Positions 1-6,928 of a stretch of 40,328 nucleotides of DNA are shown piece by piece. Position numbers and translations under genes: made by a program. The first letter of the stretch is position 1, and each line of letters opens with the position of its first letter. The notes beneath the pieces are model-generated. The model was not told the origin of the DNA and did no database searches. It was given only the letters and a program-made list of their open reading frames with translations. The DNA comes from DASZHA01 sp049644325 (GTDB lineage Bacteria > Chloroflexota > Dormibacteria > DASZGP01), in NCBI GenBank assembly GCA_049644325.1, contig JBARRR010000007.1, positions 1 to 40,328 of the forward strand, read 5' to 3'.

Positions 1-810
1 AAGGAGAGCCTCCTCCCCGGCGTGGTTCGCGGCGACGTCATCCTGAGCGCGGCGCTGCAGGAGCCGGGCAACTACGACCCGCTCTCGCCGGTCACCACCA
101 CCGCCACCGCAGCCGAGGGCGGCTGGCGACTCGACGGGGTCAAGGTCGCGGTGCCCGCGGCCGCGCAGGCCACGGCGATCATCGTCCCGGCGCAGGTCGA
201 GGGCGGGGTCGGGCTCTTCCTGGTCGAGCCGGGGGCGGCCGGCGTGTCGCTGGAGCCGACCGAGATGACCAACCGCGAGATCCAGTACACGCTGACCCTC
301 GATGGCGTGGAGGTGGCCGAGTCGGCGGAGCTGGGCGACCTGGCGCGGGGTCCCGAGATCCTCGACTGGCTGGTGCAGCGCGCCAGCGTCGGCCTCTGCG
401 CCATGCAGGTGGGCGTCGTCGATCGAGCGGTCAGGATGACCGCCGAGTACACCTCGTCGCGGGAGCAGTTCGAGCGCCCGCTGGCCGCCTTCCAGGCGGT
501 GTCGCAGCGCGCCGCCAACGCCTACGTCGACGCCGAGTCGGTGAAGCTGACCACGATGGCCGCCATCTGGAAGCTCTCCGAGGGCCTCGACGCCACCGAG
601 GAGGTGGCGGTGGCCAAGTTCTTCGCCGCCGAGGCCGCCCAGCGGGCGGTCCACGCGGCGCAGCACCTCCACGGCGGCGTCGGCGTCGACCTCTCCTACC
701 CCCTGCACCGCTACTTCATCTGGGCCAAGCAGATCGAGCTGACGCTGGGCGGTGGCACCCAGCAGCTTTTGCGGCTGGGCGAGATCCTGGCCGCAGAGGC
801 AGTCGCTTAA
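1..810 (+). CDS. Acyl-CoA dehydrogenase family protein, C-terminal part (5' end outside window)
   Basis: The frame is open from base 1, so the gene begins upstream; the GTG at 22 is only the first internal start-like codon. About 269 codons are present. They cover the middle beta-domain and the C-terminal helical domain of the acyl-CoA dehydrogenase fold, with the family signatures TSSREQFERPLAAFQ and QHLHGGVGVD followed by YPLHRYF. These enzymes oxidise acyl-CoA to enoyl-CoA using FAD. The usual C-terminal YEGT segment that carries the catalytic glutamate reads LGGGT here, and the alternative glutamate position on the preceding helix is also not Glu (LDWLVQRAS). This resembles the non-catalytic partner of heterotetrameric steroid-type FadE pairs; the partner could lie just upstream. 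The next gene, an acyl-CoA synthetase, starts 46 bases downstream on the same strand. Confidence 0.9.
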   Translation, partial: KESLLPGVVRGDVILSAALQEPGNYDPLSPVTTTATAAEGGWRLDGVKVAVPAAAQATAIIVPAQVEGGVGLFLVEPGAAGVSLEPTEMTNREIQYTLTLDGVEVAESAELGDLARGPEILDWLVQRASVGLCAMQVGVVDRAVRMTAEYTSSREQFERPLAAFQAVSQRAANAYVDAESVKLTTMAAIWKLSEGLDATEEVAVAKFFAAEAAQRAVHAAQHLHGGVGVDLSYPLHRYFIWAKQIELTLGGGTQQLLRLGEILAAEAVA

Positions 811-856
811 TGCACCGCTGCCGGGCGACCCAAGGCTCCGGGACGATCGGGTAGCG

Positions 857-2479
857 ATGGAGTTCAACCTCGGCGACCTCTTCGAGAGCGTCGTCGACGT
901 CATCCCCGAGCGGACCGCGCTGGTCTGTCGCGACCAGCGCCTGACATATCGCGACCTCGAGGAGCGCGCCAACCGCCTCGCCCACCACCTGCTCGACGCC
1001 GGCATCGCCCCAGGCGACCACGTCGGCATCCACCTCTACAACGGCATCGAGTACGTGCTCACGCTGCTGGCCACCGTCAAGATCCGCGCGGTGCCGGTCA
1101 ACGTCAACTACCGCTACGTGGCCGCGGAGCTCAACCACCTGTTCAAGGACGCCGACCTCAACGTGCTGGTAACGCAGCGGGAGTTCGGCCCGCAGGTCTC
1201 AGAGGCGATGCGCGACCTCAGCACCCTCAAGTACGTCCTCGTCGTGGATGACGGCAGCGGGGCAAGGCCGATCGACGGGGCGGTCGACTTCGCCACGGCA
1301 CTCGACGGGGCATCGTCGGAGCGGGGCTTCGCGCCCCGCTCGGGCGACGACCTCTACATCATCTACACCGGTGGGACCACCGGCGCGCCCAAGGGCGTGA
1401 TGTGGCGCCAGGAGGACCTGTTCTTCGCCGGCATGGGCGGCGGCGACCCCAATGGCGAACCGGTCGACCGTCCCGAGGAGGTGGCGCAGAAGGCTGCCGC
1501 CGGTGGCGCGCTGGTGATGTTCCCGGTGCCGCCGCTGATGCATGGCGCGGCCCAGCTGGGCACCTTCATCAGCTTCCACTACGGCGCCCAGATCGTGATG
1601 CTGCCGCGCTTCGACCCGGTCGAGGTGTGGCAGACGGTCGAGCGGGAGAAGGTCAACACCCTGAACCTGGTCGGCGATGCCATGGCACGACCCCTGGCGG
1701 AGGCGCTGGAGGCCGGGCTCAAGCCCGACACGTCAACGCTGCTGGTGATCAGCTCGGCGGGCGCGATCTTCTCCGCGACGGTGCGCGACCTGCTGCACAA
1801 GCACCTACCCAACGTCATGCTGCTGGACAACTTCGGCGCCTCCGAGACCGGCTTCCAGGGCCGCGCCACCGAGGACTCGAGCCCTGACAAGGGTCTCAAG
1901 TTCACGATGAACGACCGCACCACAGTGGTCGACGACGATCTCAACCCCGTGGTCCCCGGCTCGGGGGTGGTCGGGCGCGTGGCGCTCAAGGGGCGGGTGC
2001 CGATGGGCTACTACAACGACCCGGTCAAGACCGCCGCCACCTTCTTCGAGGTCGACGGCGTCAGGTGGGCGATGCTTGGCGACATGGGCACGGTCAACGC
2101 CGATGGCACGATCACGGTGTTCGGTCGGGGCTCGCAGTGCATCAACTCCGGGGGCGAGAAGATCTTCCCCGAGGAGGTGGAGGCCGCCCTCAAGTCACAC
2201 CCGGATGTCTTCGACGCGGTGGTGGTCGGCATTCCCGATGAGCGTTGGGGAGAACGGGTGGCCGCGGTGGTCGCGCCTCGCGACGGCCGCGCGCCGGGGC
2301 TGGACGACCTGATCCGTCACTGTGAGTCGCGCGTGGCGCGCTACAAGCTGCCGCGGGCGCTCATCAGCGTCGCCGAGATCAAGCGCTCACCCAGTGGCAA
2401 ACCCGACTACAGCTGGGCCCGGCAGGTGGCCTTGAGCGCCCCACACACAGCAGATCCATCACCGGCAGCCGCCGGCTAG
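857..2479 (+). CDS. AMP-dependent acyl-CoA synthetase, FadD19-like
   Basis: A 540-residue ANL-superfamily ligase that activates a carboxylic acid to its CoA thioester through an acyl-adenylate. The ATP-binding P-loop reads YTGGTTGAPKG, followed by the A5-type motif NFGASETG and the hinge/C-terminal lid with GGEKIFPEEVEAAL and the late catalytic Lys region SPSGKPDY. The N-terminus (LGDLFESVVDVIPERTAL and the NVNYRYV segment) resembles actinobacterial FadD19-type steroid or branched-chain acyl-CoA ligases; this is recognition by eye. The ATG at 857 is preferred to an upstream start at 752, which would overlap the dehydrogenase and add a sequence unlike the family. It lies between a FadE-like gene and an alcohol dehydrogenase and is probably co-transcribed with both. 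Confidence 0.9.
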   Translation: MEFNLGDLFESVVDVIPERTALVCRDQRLTYRDLEERANRLAHHLLDAGIAPGDHVGIHLYNGIEYVLTLLATVKIRAVPVNVNYRYVAAELNHLFKDADLNVLVTQREFGPQVSEAMRDLSTLKYVLVVDDGSGARPIDGAVDFATALDGASSERGFAPRSGDDLYIIYTGGTTGAPKGVMWRQEDLFFAGMGGGDPNGEPVDRPEEVAQKAAAGGALVMFPVPPLMHGAAQLGTFISFHYGAQIVMLPRFDPVEVWQTVEREKVNTLNLVGDAMARPLAEALEAGLKPDTSTLLVISSAGAIFSATVRDLLHKHLPNVMLLDNFGASETGFQGRATEDSSPDKGLKFTMNDRTTVVDDDLNPVVPGSGVVGRVALKGRVPMGYYNDPVKTAATFFEVDGVRWAMLGDMGTVNADGTITVFGRGSQCINSGGEKIFPEEVEAALKSHPDVFDAVVVGIPDERWGERVAAVVAPRDGRAPGLDDLIRHCESRVARYKLPRALISVAEIKRSPSGKPDYSWARQVALSAPHTADPSPAAAG

Positions 2480-2503
2480 CGAGAGCACACAAGGAGGAAC
2501 CAG

Positions 2504-3622
2504 ATGCAGGCCGCCGTCCTAAGAAATTTGAACGAGCCATTCGAGGTCACCGAGGTGGAGATCGGCGAACCCCAGGCGGGAGAAGTGCTGGTCCGGATGC
2601 AGGCGTCGGGTGTCTGCCATTCCGACCTGTCGGTGATCGAGGGCGTCATCCCCTTCATGCTGCCGATGGTCGGCGGCCACGAAGGCGCCGGCATCGTCGA
2701 GTCTGTCGGCTCGGGTGTGACCAAGGTCAAGCCCGGCGACCACGTGATCATCTCCTGGGTGGCGACATGCGAGAAGTGCTTCTTCTGTACCCACGACCAG
2801 CCCCAGCTCTGCCAGAGCGGCCTGGCCGCCTTCGGCAACATGGACGACGGCACCACCCGGCTCAAGATCGGCGATGAGACGATCTACCACGGCCTCAACG
2901 CCGCCACCTTCGCCGAGCACACGATCGTCCGGGAGACCGCGGTGGTCAAGATCCCTGACGACATTCCCTTCGGAGTGGCAGCGATGGTGGGCTGTGGTGT
3001 GACCACCGGTGTCGGCGCCGCGGTCCACACCGGCGCGGTCCAGGAGGGCGAGCGCGTCGCGGTGATCGGCGCCGGTGGCGTCGGTCTCAGTGTCATCCAG
3101 GGGGCCAAGATCGCCGGCGCCACGACCATCATCGCCATCGACCCGGTGGAGACCCGGCGGGCGGCAGCCCTGCAGTTCGGTGCCACCGACGCCGTCGAAG
3201 CCGGCGATGGCGCCACCGAGAAGGTCAAGGAGATGACTGACGGCATGGGCGTGGACGTGGCCTTCGAGGTGGTGGGCAAGCCCCCGCTGCAGCAGCAGGC
3301 CTACGACATGACCCGCGCCGGTGGCCGCACGATCCTTGTCGGCATGCCCTCACTGGAGGGTGAGGTCACGATCAACAGCTTTTTCATGATCGTGGGCGAG
3401 AAGCAGCTCAAGGGCTCCTTCTACGGCTCCGCAAGGCCGTCCAAGGACTTCCCCTGGATCCTCGATCAGTACCGCCAGGGTCGCATCGACCTCGACTCCC
3501 TGGCCACCCAGACCCTGCCGCTGGACCGCATCAACGAGGCCTTTGACGCCATGCGTGCCGGCGAGCAGCTGCGCACCGTCATCGCCCTGGGTCCCGAGGC
3601 GGGGAACGGCAAGGCCGGCTGA
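2504..3622 (+). CDS. Zinc-dependent alcohol dehydrogenase (MDR, class III/NDMA-dependent type)
   Basis: A 372-residue medium-chain dehydrogenase that oxidises an alcohol to an aldehyde with NAD. The catalytic zinc ligands appear as Cys38 (GVCHSD), His59-Glu60 (GGHEGAG) and Cys164 (MVGCGVTTG). The structural-zinc lobe carries Cys89, Cys92, Cys95 and Cys103. The Rossmann motif GAGGVG is at 189-194 and is followed by Asp213 at the end of the second strand, which favours NAD over NADP. A strong ribosome binding site (AAGGAGG at 2491) precedes the ATG by six bases. The gene lies 24 bases after the acyl-CoA synthetase and 3 bases before a TetR gene. With those neighbours it probably converts an alcohol intermediate of a lipid or sterol side chain; the actual substrate is not visible. 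Confidence 0.9.
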   Translation: MQAAVLRNLNEPFEVTEVEIGEPQAGEVLVRMQASGVCHSDLSVIEGVIPFMLPMVGGHEGAGIVESVGSGVTKVKPGDHVIISWVATCEKCFFCTHDQPQLCQSGLAAFGNMDDGTTRLKIGDETIYHGLNAATFAEHTIVRETAVVKIPDDIPFGVAAMVGCGVTTGVGAAVHTGAVQEGERVAVIGAGGVGLSVIQGAKIAGATTIIAIDPVETRRAAALQFGATDAVEAGDGATEKVKEMTDGMGVDVAFEVVGKPPLQQQAYDMTRAGGRTILVGMPSLEGEVTINSFFMIVGEKQLKGSFYGSARPSKDFPWILDQYRQGRIDLDSLATQTLPLDRINEAFDAMRAGEQLRTVIALGPEAGNGKAG

Positions 3623-3625
3623 ACG

Positions 3626-4243
3626 ATGGCGGTGGTCCGCGCGAAGGCTGGAGAGCGTGCCGAGAACGGCGCACGCCTGACCGCGGTCCAGGAGCGTCGC
3701 CGCCGCGCCATCATCGATGCTGCGATGGCGCTGGCCGCCGAGGGCGGCTACGAGGCGGTGCAGATGCGCGAGGTAGCGGCCCGGGCCAACGTTGCCCTCG
3801 GTACGCTCTACCGCTATTTCCCATCCAAGGAGCAGCTGCTGGTGGCAGGGATGGCGGAGCAGGTCACCGAGCTGCGACAGCGCCTGCGGGAACGGCCGCC
3901 CGCCGGCGACACCCCGGCCCAGCGCGTGATAGACGATCTTCGCCGGGCCAACCGGGCGCTGCAGCGGCAGCCCGACGTGACGTCGGCGATGCTCAAGTCG
4001 CTGATCGCCGGGGGAGACGGCGAGGAAGTAGCCCAGATGATGGAGCCGATCAGCGAGAACATGACGGCCATCATCGTCAGCGCGATGGGCCACGGCGAGC
4101 CGGATGAGCATGACAAGGCCGTGGCGGAGGTTATCCAGCACGTCTGGATGGCGGCACTTCTGTGGTGGGTTGCGGGGCACGCGCCGGCCACCCACCTCGA
4201 TGACACCGTCGCCCGGGCGGTCAAGCTGCTCCTGGGGGACTAG
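3626..4243 (+). CDS. TetR-family transcriptional regulator, KstR-like
   Basis: A 205-residue regulator. The N-terminal DNA-binding domain (about residues 22-68) has the TetR signature: RRRAIIDAAMALAAEGGYEA, then VAARANVALGTLYRYFPSKE. The GGYEAVQMREVA and LGTLYRYF wording resembles KstR, the mycobacterial cholesterol-catabolism repressor; that is a resemblance, not a proven orthology. The remainder is the helical ligand-binding domain. It starts 3 bases after the alcohol dehydrogenase stop, so it is the last gene of the acyl-CoA cluster and probably controls it in response to a CoA-thioester. No clear KstR-type operator was seen in the window; the cluster's promoter must lie upstream of base 1. 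Confidence 0.88.
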   Translation: MAVVRAKAGERAENGARLTAVQERRRRAIIDAAMALAAEGGYEAVQMREVAARANVALGTLYRYFPSKEQLLVAGMAEQVTELRQRLRERPPAGDTPAQRVIDDLRRANRALQRQPDVTSAMLKSLIAGGDGEEVAQMMEPISENMTAIIVSAMGHGEPDEHDKAVAEVIQHVWMAALLWWVAGHAPATHLDDTVARAVKLLLGD

Positions 4244-4250
4244 CGGTCGG

Positions 4251-4550
4251 TCACAGGCCGTCGAGCGCTTTTGCCAGGCGCAGGTCGAAATCGGTGACGC
4301 CGCCAGCCACATGGCTCGTGAGCTCCACCGCAACCTTCCCCCAGGTGACGTGGAGATCAGGGTGATGGCCCTGAGCCTCCGCCACCTCGGTCAGCCGGTC
4401 GACGAACCGCACCGCGCCGACGAAGTCCTGGAAGCTGAAGTCCTTAACCAGCTTGTTGTCCTGGAGTGCCCAGCCATCTAAGTCGGCCAGCCGGCTGGAG
4501 ACCGCCTCCGAAGACAGCACGATTGCGTCTTCGTCGTCGAACTTGGCCAT
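4251..4550 (-). CDS. phhB: 4a-hydroxytetrahydrobiopterin dehydratase (pterin carbinolamine dehydratase)
   Basis: A 99-residue protein of the PCD/DCoH family, which dehydrates 4a-carbinolamine pterin formed by aromatic amino acid hydroxylases and in bacteria also acts as an enzyme outside phenylalanine catabolism. The active-site signature EAQGHHPDLHVTW (His62, His63) and the third conserved His80 followed by GGVTDFDLRLA are all present, and the length is normal. It is the last gene of a minus-strand operon, 7 bases after the zinc-ribbon gene. It converges on the TetR gene with a gap of 7 bases. No phenylalanine hydroxylase is in the window, so its pterin partner is unknown. Confidence 0.93.
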   Translation of the reverse strand: MAKFDDEDAIVLSSEAVSSRLADLDGWALQDNKLVKDFSFQDFVGAVRFVDRLTEVAEAQGHHPDLHVTWGKVAVELTSHVAGGVTDFDLRLAKALDGL

Positions 4551-4557
4551 GATCCAG

Positions 4558-4947
4558 CTAGTAGTGGACCTGGGCCCCGAGGATCCTGCCGCAGGTTGAG
4601 CACGAGGAGAAGACGATATCGGTGATCCGGTGCGGGTTCTTCAGCGGCAGGGTGTCCGAATCGGCGATGTCGCTCTCGATGCGGCTGTCGCAGGTGCAGG
4701 GCGGCTCCCCGGTCTCGATCAGGTGGGCGTCCAGGAGCTGCTCGCATATCAGGCAGTAGCTGAGCCCCACGGTGGGGAAGCGGTAGCCCTTGTTGGTGTA
4801 GACCACCATCTCGCTGATCGAGTGCACTGGCGTCGATTTGCACCAGGGACATTTCTGGCGGCCCATCTGGTAGGCCCGCTCTTTGAGCCAGCCGCCGACC
4901 CGGCTCGCCAGTGACGGCCGGTCGGAATCCTGGACCCTGTCAGCCAT
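4558..4947 (-). CDS. Small cysteine-rich zinc-ribbon-like protein, function unknown
   Basis: A predicted 129-residue cytosolic protein with no recognised family. It carries four cysteine pairs: C33-C36 (CPWC), C65-C68 (CLIC), C84-C86 (CTC) and C116-C119 (CSTC). The spacing suggests two zinc-ribbon-like knuckles, with an aromatic segment between them. The ATG at 4947 is chosen because it overlaps the stop of the upstream gene in an 8-base ATGGCTGA arrangement typical of coupled translation; a start at 4977 would run 30 bases further into that gene. It lies 7 bases upstream of the pterin dehydratase. A role as a metal-binding adaptor is possible but not shown. Confidence 0.75.
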   Translation of the reverse strand: MADRVQDSDRPSLASRVGGWLKERAYQMGRQKCPWCKSTPVHSISEMVVYTNKGYRFPTVGLSYCLICEQLLDAHLIETGEPPCTCDSRIESDIADSDTLPLKNPHRITDIVFSSCSTCGRILGAQVHY

Positions 4948-5380
4948 CTTCCAATTCTGCCCTCGGCAGCAATGCATCGAGCGCCTGCCGGTAGAGCCCG
5001 ACCACGTGGCTCAGCCGCGCAGCGTCGGCGCCGGCGGCACGGATCTCGGCGTCCGCCTCGGCCAGCTGGCGCGCCACGGCCCGATCGTAGGACGCAACGT
5101 CGCGGGCCTTCTGCGCGGAGTCGACGCGGTCGGGGAACCCCATGCGCCGGAGGACCTCCTCGACCACGCCGCGCGCTCGCGCCGCCGCCTGCTGGGGTCG
5201 GTCGCCGAGCTCAGCCTCGATGGCGGCGAATTCGCGGCGATAGCGCTGGGCTTCGGGCGTCGCCAGGGCCGCGACCTGGAGCCGGGGGCGGCGGCGCCGC
5301 AGCAGCAGCACCAGCAGGAGCACCACCACTAGCACCGCGGCAGCCCCGACCAGCAGGCCCAGCCCGGACGACGTAAACAC
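4940..5380 (-). CDS. Small single-pass membrane protein with helical cytoplasmic domain
   Basis: A 146-residue protein that starts with GTG at 5380, two bases after the histidine phosphatase stop. Residues about 6-28 form one very hydrophobic segment ending in RRRRP, so the N-terminus is probably outside and the Arg-rich side in the cytoplasm. The remaining 115 residues are charged and predicted helical, with many Ala, Arg and Glu. There is no catalytic motif. The layout (anchor plus helical tail) is common in hypothetical proteins of high-GC bacteria. Its stop overlaps the start of the zinc-ribbon gene by 8 bases, so the two are probably made together. Confidence 0.72.
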   Translation of the reverse strand: MFTSSGLGLLVGAAAVLVVVLLLVLLLRRRRPRLQVAALATPEAQRYRREFAAIEAELGDRPQQAAARARGVVEEVLRRMGFPDRVDSAQKARDVASYDRAVARQLAEADAEIRAAGADAARLSHVVGLYRQALDALLPRAELEDG

Positions 5381-5382
5381 GG

Positions 5383-6018
5383 CTAGGCCGCCGGCTGCTC
5401 CGCCTCGGCGTCGAGCAGGGGCCCGTGGGGGATGATTCGGGCCAGCTCATCGCCCACGTACTCGAGCTCGATGAAGCCGCCCTTGGGCAGGTCGAGGAAG
5501 TGGAAGCGCCAATCGGCCCGCCTCAGCTGCTGGTTCCAGAAGGCCTTGATGGGGTCGGCGTGGCTGACGATGACGGCGACCTCGCCGCGGCAGGTTTGCA
5601 GCGCCTCCCTGACCACGCGGCCGATGCGCTCGGCCAGCTGCGGCACCTTCTCGTCGAAGGGCAGGGCGCCGGGTGCCACGGCGTGGACCAGGAAGAGCGG
5701 TCGCCGGAACAACGCCTCCGGCCGCCGAACCCCCTGGAGGTACTTGCCGAACTCCGCCTCGAGGAGATCGTCGCGGACCTCGATGTCCACCTTCCGGGGC
5801 AGCCGTGAGGCCGCCAGCTCCGCTGTCTGGCGGGCACGGTCCAGCGGGCTGGTGTAGACCTTGCAGATGGGATAGGCGGCCAGGAAGCTGCCCAGCCCCA
5901 GCGCCTGTCGCCGGCCGGTCTCGCCCAGGCCGAAGCCGGGCAGGTGTCCGTAGAACACGCCGGTGGGGTTGTCGGGCGCGGCGTGGCGGCACAGGAAGAT
6001 GCGGGTGGTCTCGGGCAT
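5383..6018 (-). CDS. Histidine phosphatase superfamily protein (phosphoglycerate mutase-like)
   Basis: A 211-residue protein of the branch-1 histidine phosphatase fold. The phosphate-pocket motif is CRHAAPD (Arg11, His12 as the phospho-acceptor), with Ala in place of the usual Gly of RHG. The second Arg lies in TSPLDRARQTAE, the acid/base Glu region is LLEAEFGKY, and the second catalytic His is in VIVSHADPIKA. The family includes phosphomutases, alpha-ribazole phosphatase, SixA-like and broad-specificity phosphatases; the substrate cannot be told from sequence. It begins 9 bases after the formimidoyltransferase stop and lies 2 bases before the small membrane protein, inside the same minus-strand operon. 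Confidence 0.88.
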   Translation of the reverse strand: MPETTRIFLCRHAAPDNPTGVFYGHLPGFGLGETGRRQALGLGSFLAAYPICKVYTSPLDRARQTAELAASRLPRKVDIEVRDDLLEAEFGKYLQGVRRPEALFRRPLFLVHAVAPGALPFDEKVPQLAERIGRVVREALQTCRGEVAVIVSHADPIKAFWNQQLRRADWRFHFLDLPKGGFIELEYVGDELARIIPHGPLLDAEAEQPAA

Positions 6019-6027
6019 TGCGAAAGC

Positions 6028-6918
6028 CTACAGACCGGACTCCGCCAGGCGAGCCTCGATGCTGTCCGCCGCGGTCGGCAGGCCGGGCAGGTCGTCGTCT
6101 TCGAGCCCCAGCAGAGCCTCCGCGGGGGCCAGGCCGACCAGCTCGGCCTCGGACAGGCCCACGCCCTCGGCGGCCGCGGCCTGCCGGAGGCGCTCCAGCA
6201 CGGCGGAAATCCGGGTCCGACGGTGGTCGAGCAGGTTCATGGTCACCTGGGCCCGGCCGCGCGCCGGCAACATCAGGCCCAGCGCCTGCACCCCGGGGAG
6301 GCCGCCCGAGCTGGCCCGCACGGCCTGCGCCAGCCGCTTTGCCACATCGACCCTGTCGGTGTCGAGCACCACGTTGAACGCGACCAGGGGCAGGCGCGCC
6401 CCAACCGCGGTCCCGCCGGCGGCGGGGTGCAGGGATCGCGGGCCGAAGTCCGGCGCCGGCAGCTTGTCACCCAGGGCGAGAAGAGCCTCGAAACCATCTC
6501 CGCGGATGGCGCGGAGCTCCGCCGGGCGGCCTGGCGCCGCGGCAGCGCCGTAGAGCCAGACGGGCACCTCCAGCTCTTCGCCAATCCGCTGAGCCACGAC
6601 CCGCGCCGCCTCGGCGGCGTCCTCCAGGCTCGCTCGACCCAGCGGCACCATCGGGATCACGTCGACCGCCCCCATGCGAGGGTGGGCCCCGCGGTGTTGC
6701 CCCAGGTCAGTGCGCTTGACCGCTACCTCGGCGGTTCGGAAGGCGGCCTCCGCCACCGCCTCCGGCGGGCCGGCGAAGGTCAGGACGCTGCGGTTGTGGT
6801 CGACGTCGGAGTGGCGGTCGAGCAGCCGGACCCCCGCTACCGCCTCGACCATCGCGGCCAGCTCATCAACGACTTCCGGCCGCCGCCCTTCGGAGAAGTT
6901 GGGGACGCACTCCAGCAG
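6028..6918 (-). CDS. Glutamate formimidoyltransferase, apparent CTG start
   Basis: The product matches the formiminotransferase domain (N- and C-subdomains, about 296 residues), which moves a formimino or formyl group between glutamate and tetrahydrofolate. The family's conserved opening LLECVPNFSEGR is encoded at 6883-6918, upstream of the first ATG at 6852. Reading that frame back to its stop at 6973-6975 shows no ATG, GTG or TTG, only CTG codons at 6918 and 6915. The start is therefore placed at CTG 6918, ten bases past the upstream TGA (6929-6931), with translational coupling likely. Later family motifs include DRHSDVDHNRSV and GAHPRMGAVDVIP. There is no cyclodeaminase domain and no other histidine-degradation gene nearby, so a role in one-carbon/folate salvage is as likely as histidine breakdown. 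Confidence 0.87.
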   Translation of the reverse strand: MLECVPNFSEGRRPEVVDELAAMVEAVAGVRLLDRHSDVDHNRSVLTFAGPPEAVAEAAFRTAEVAVKRTDLGQHRGAHPRMGAVDVIPMVPLGRASLEDAAEAARVVAQRIGEELEVPVWLYGAAAAPGRPAELRAIRGDGFEALLALGDKLPAPDFGPRSLHPAAGGTAVGARLPLVAFNVVLDTDRVDVAKRLAQAVRASSGGLPGVQALGLMLPARGRAQVTMNLLDHRRTRISAVLERLRQAAAAEGVGLSEAELVGLAPAEALLGLEDDDLPGLPTAADSIEARLAESGL

Positions 6919-6928
6919 GGGAGTGGGG

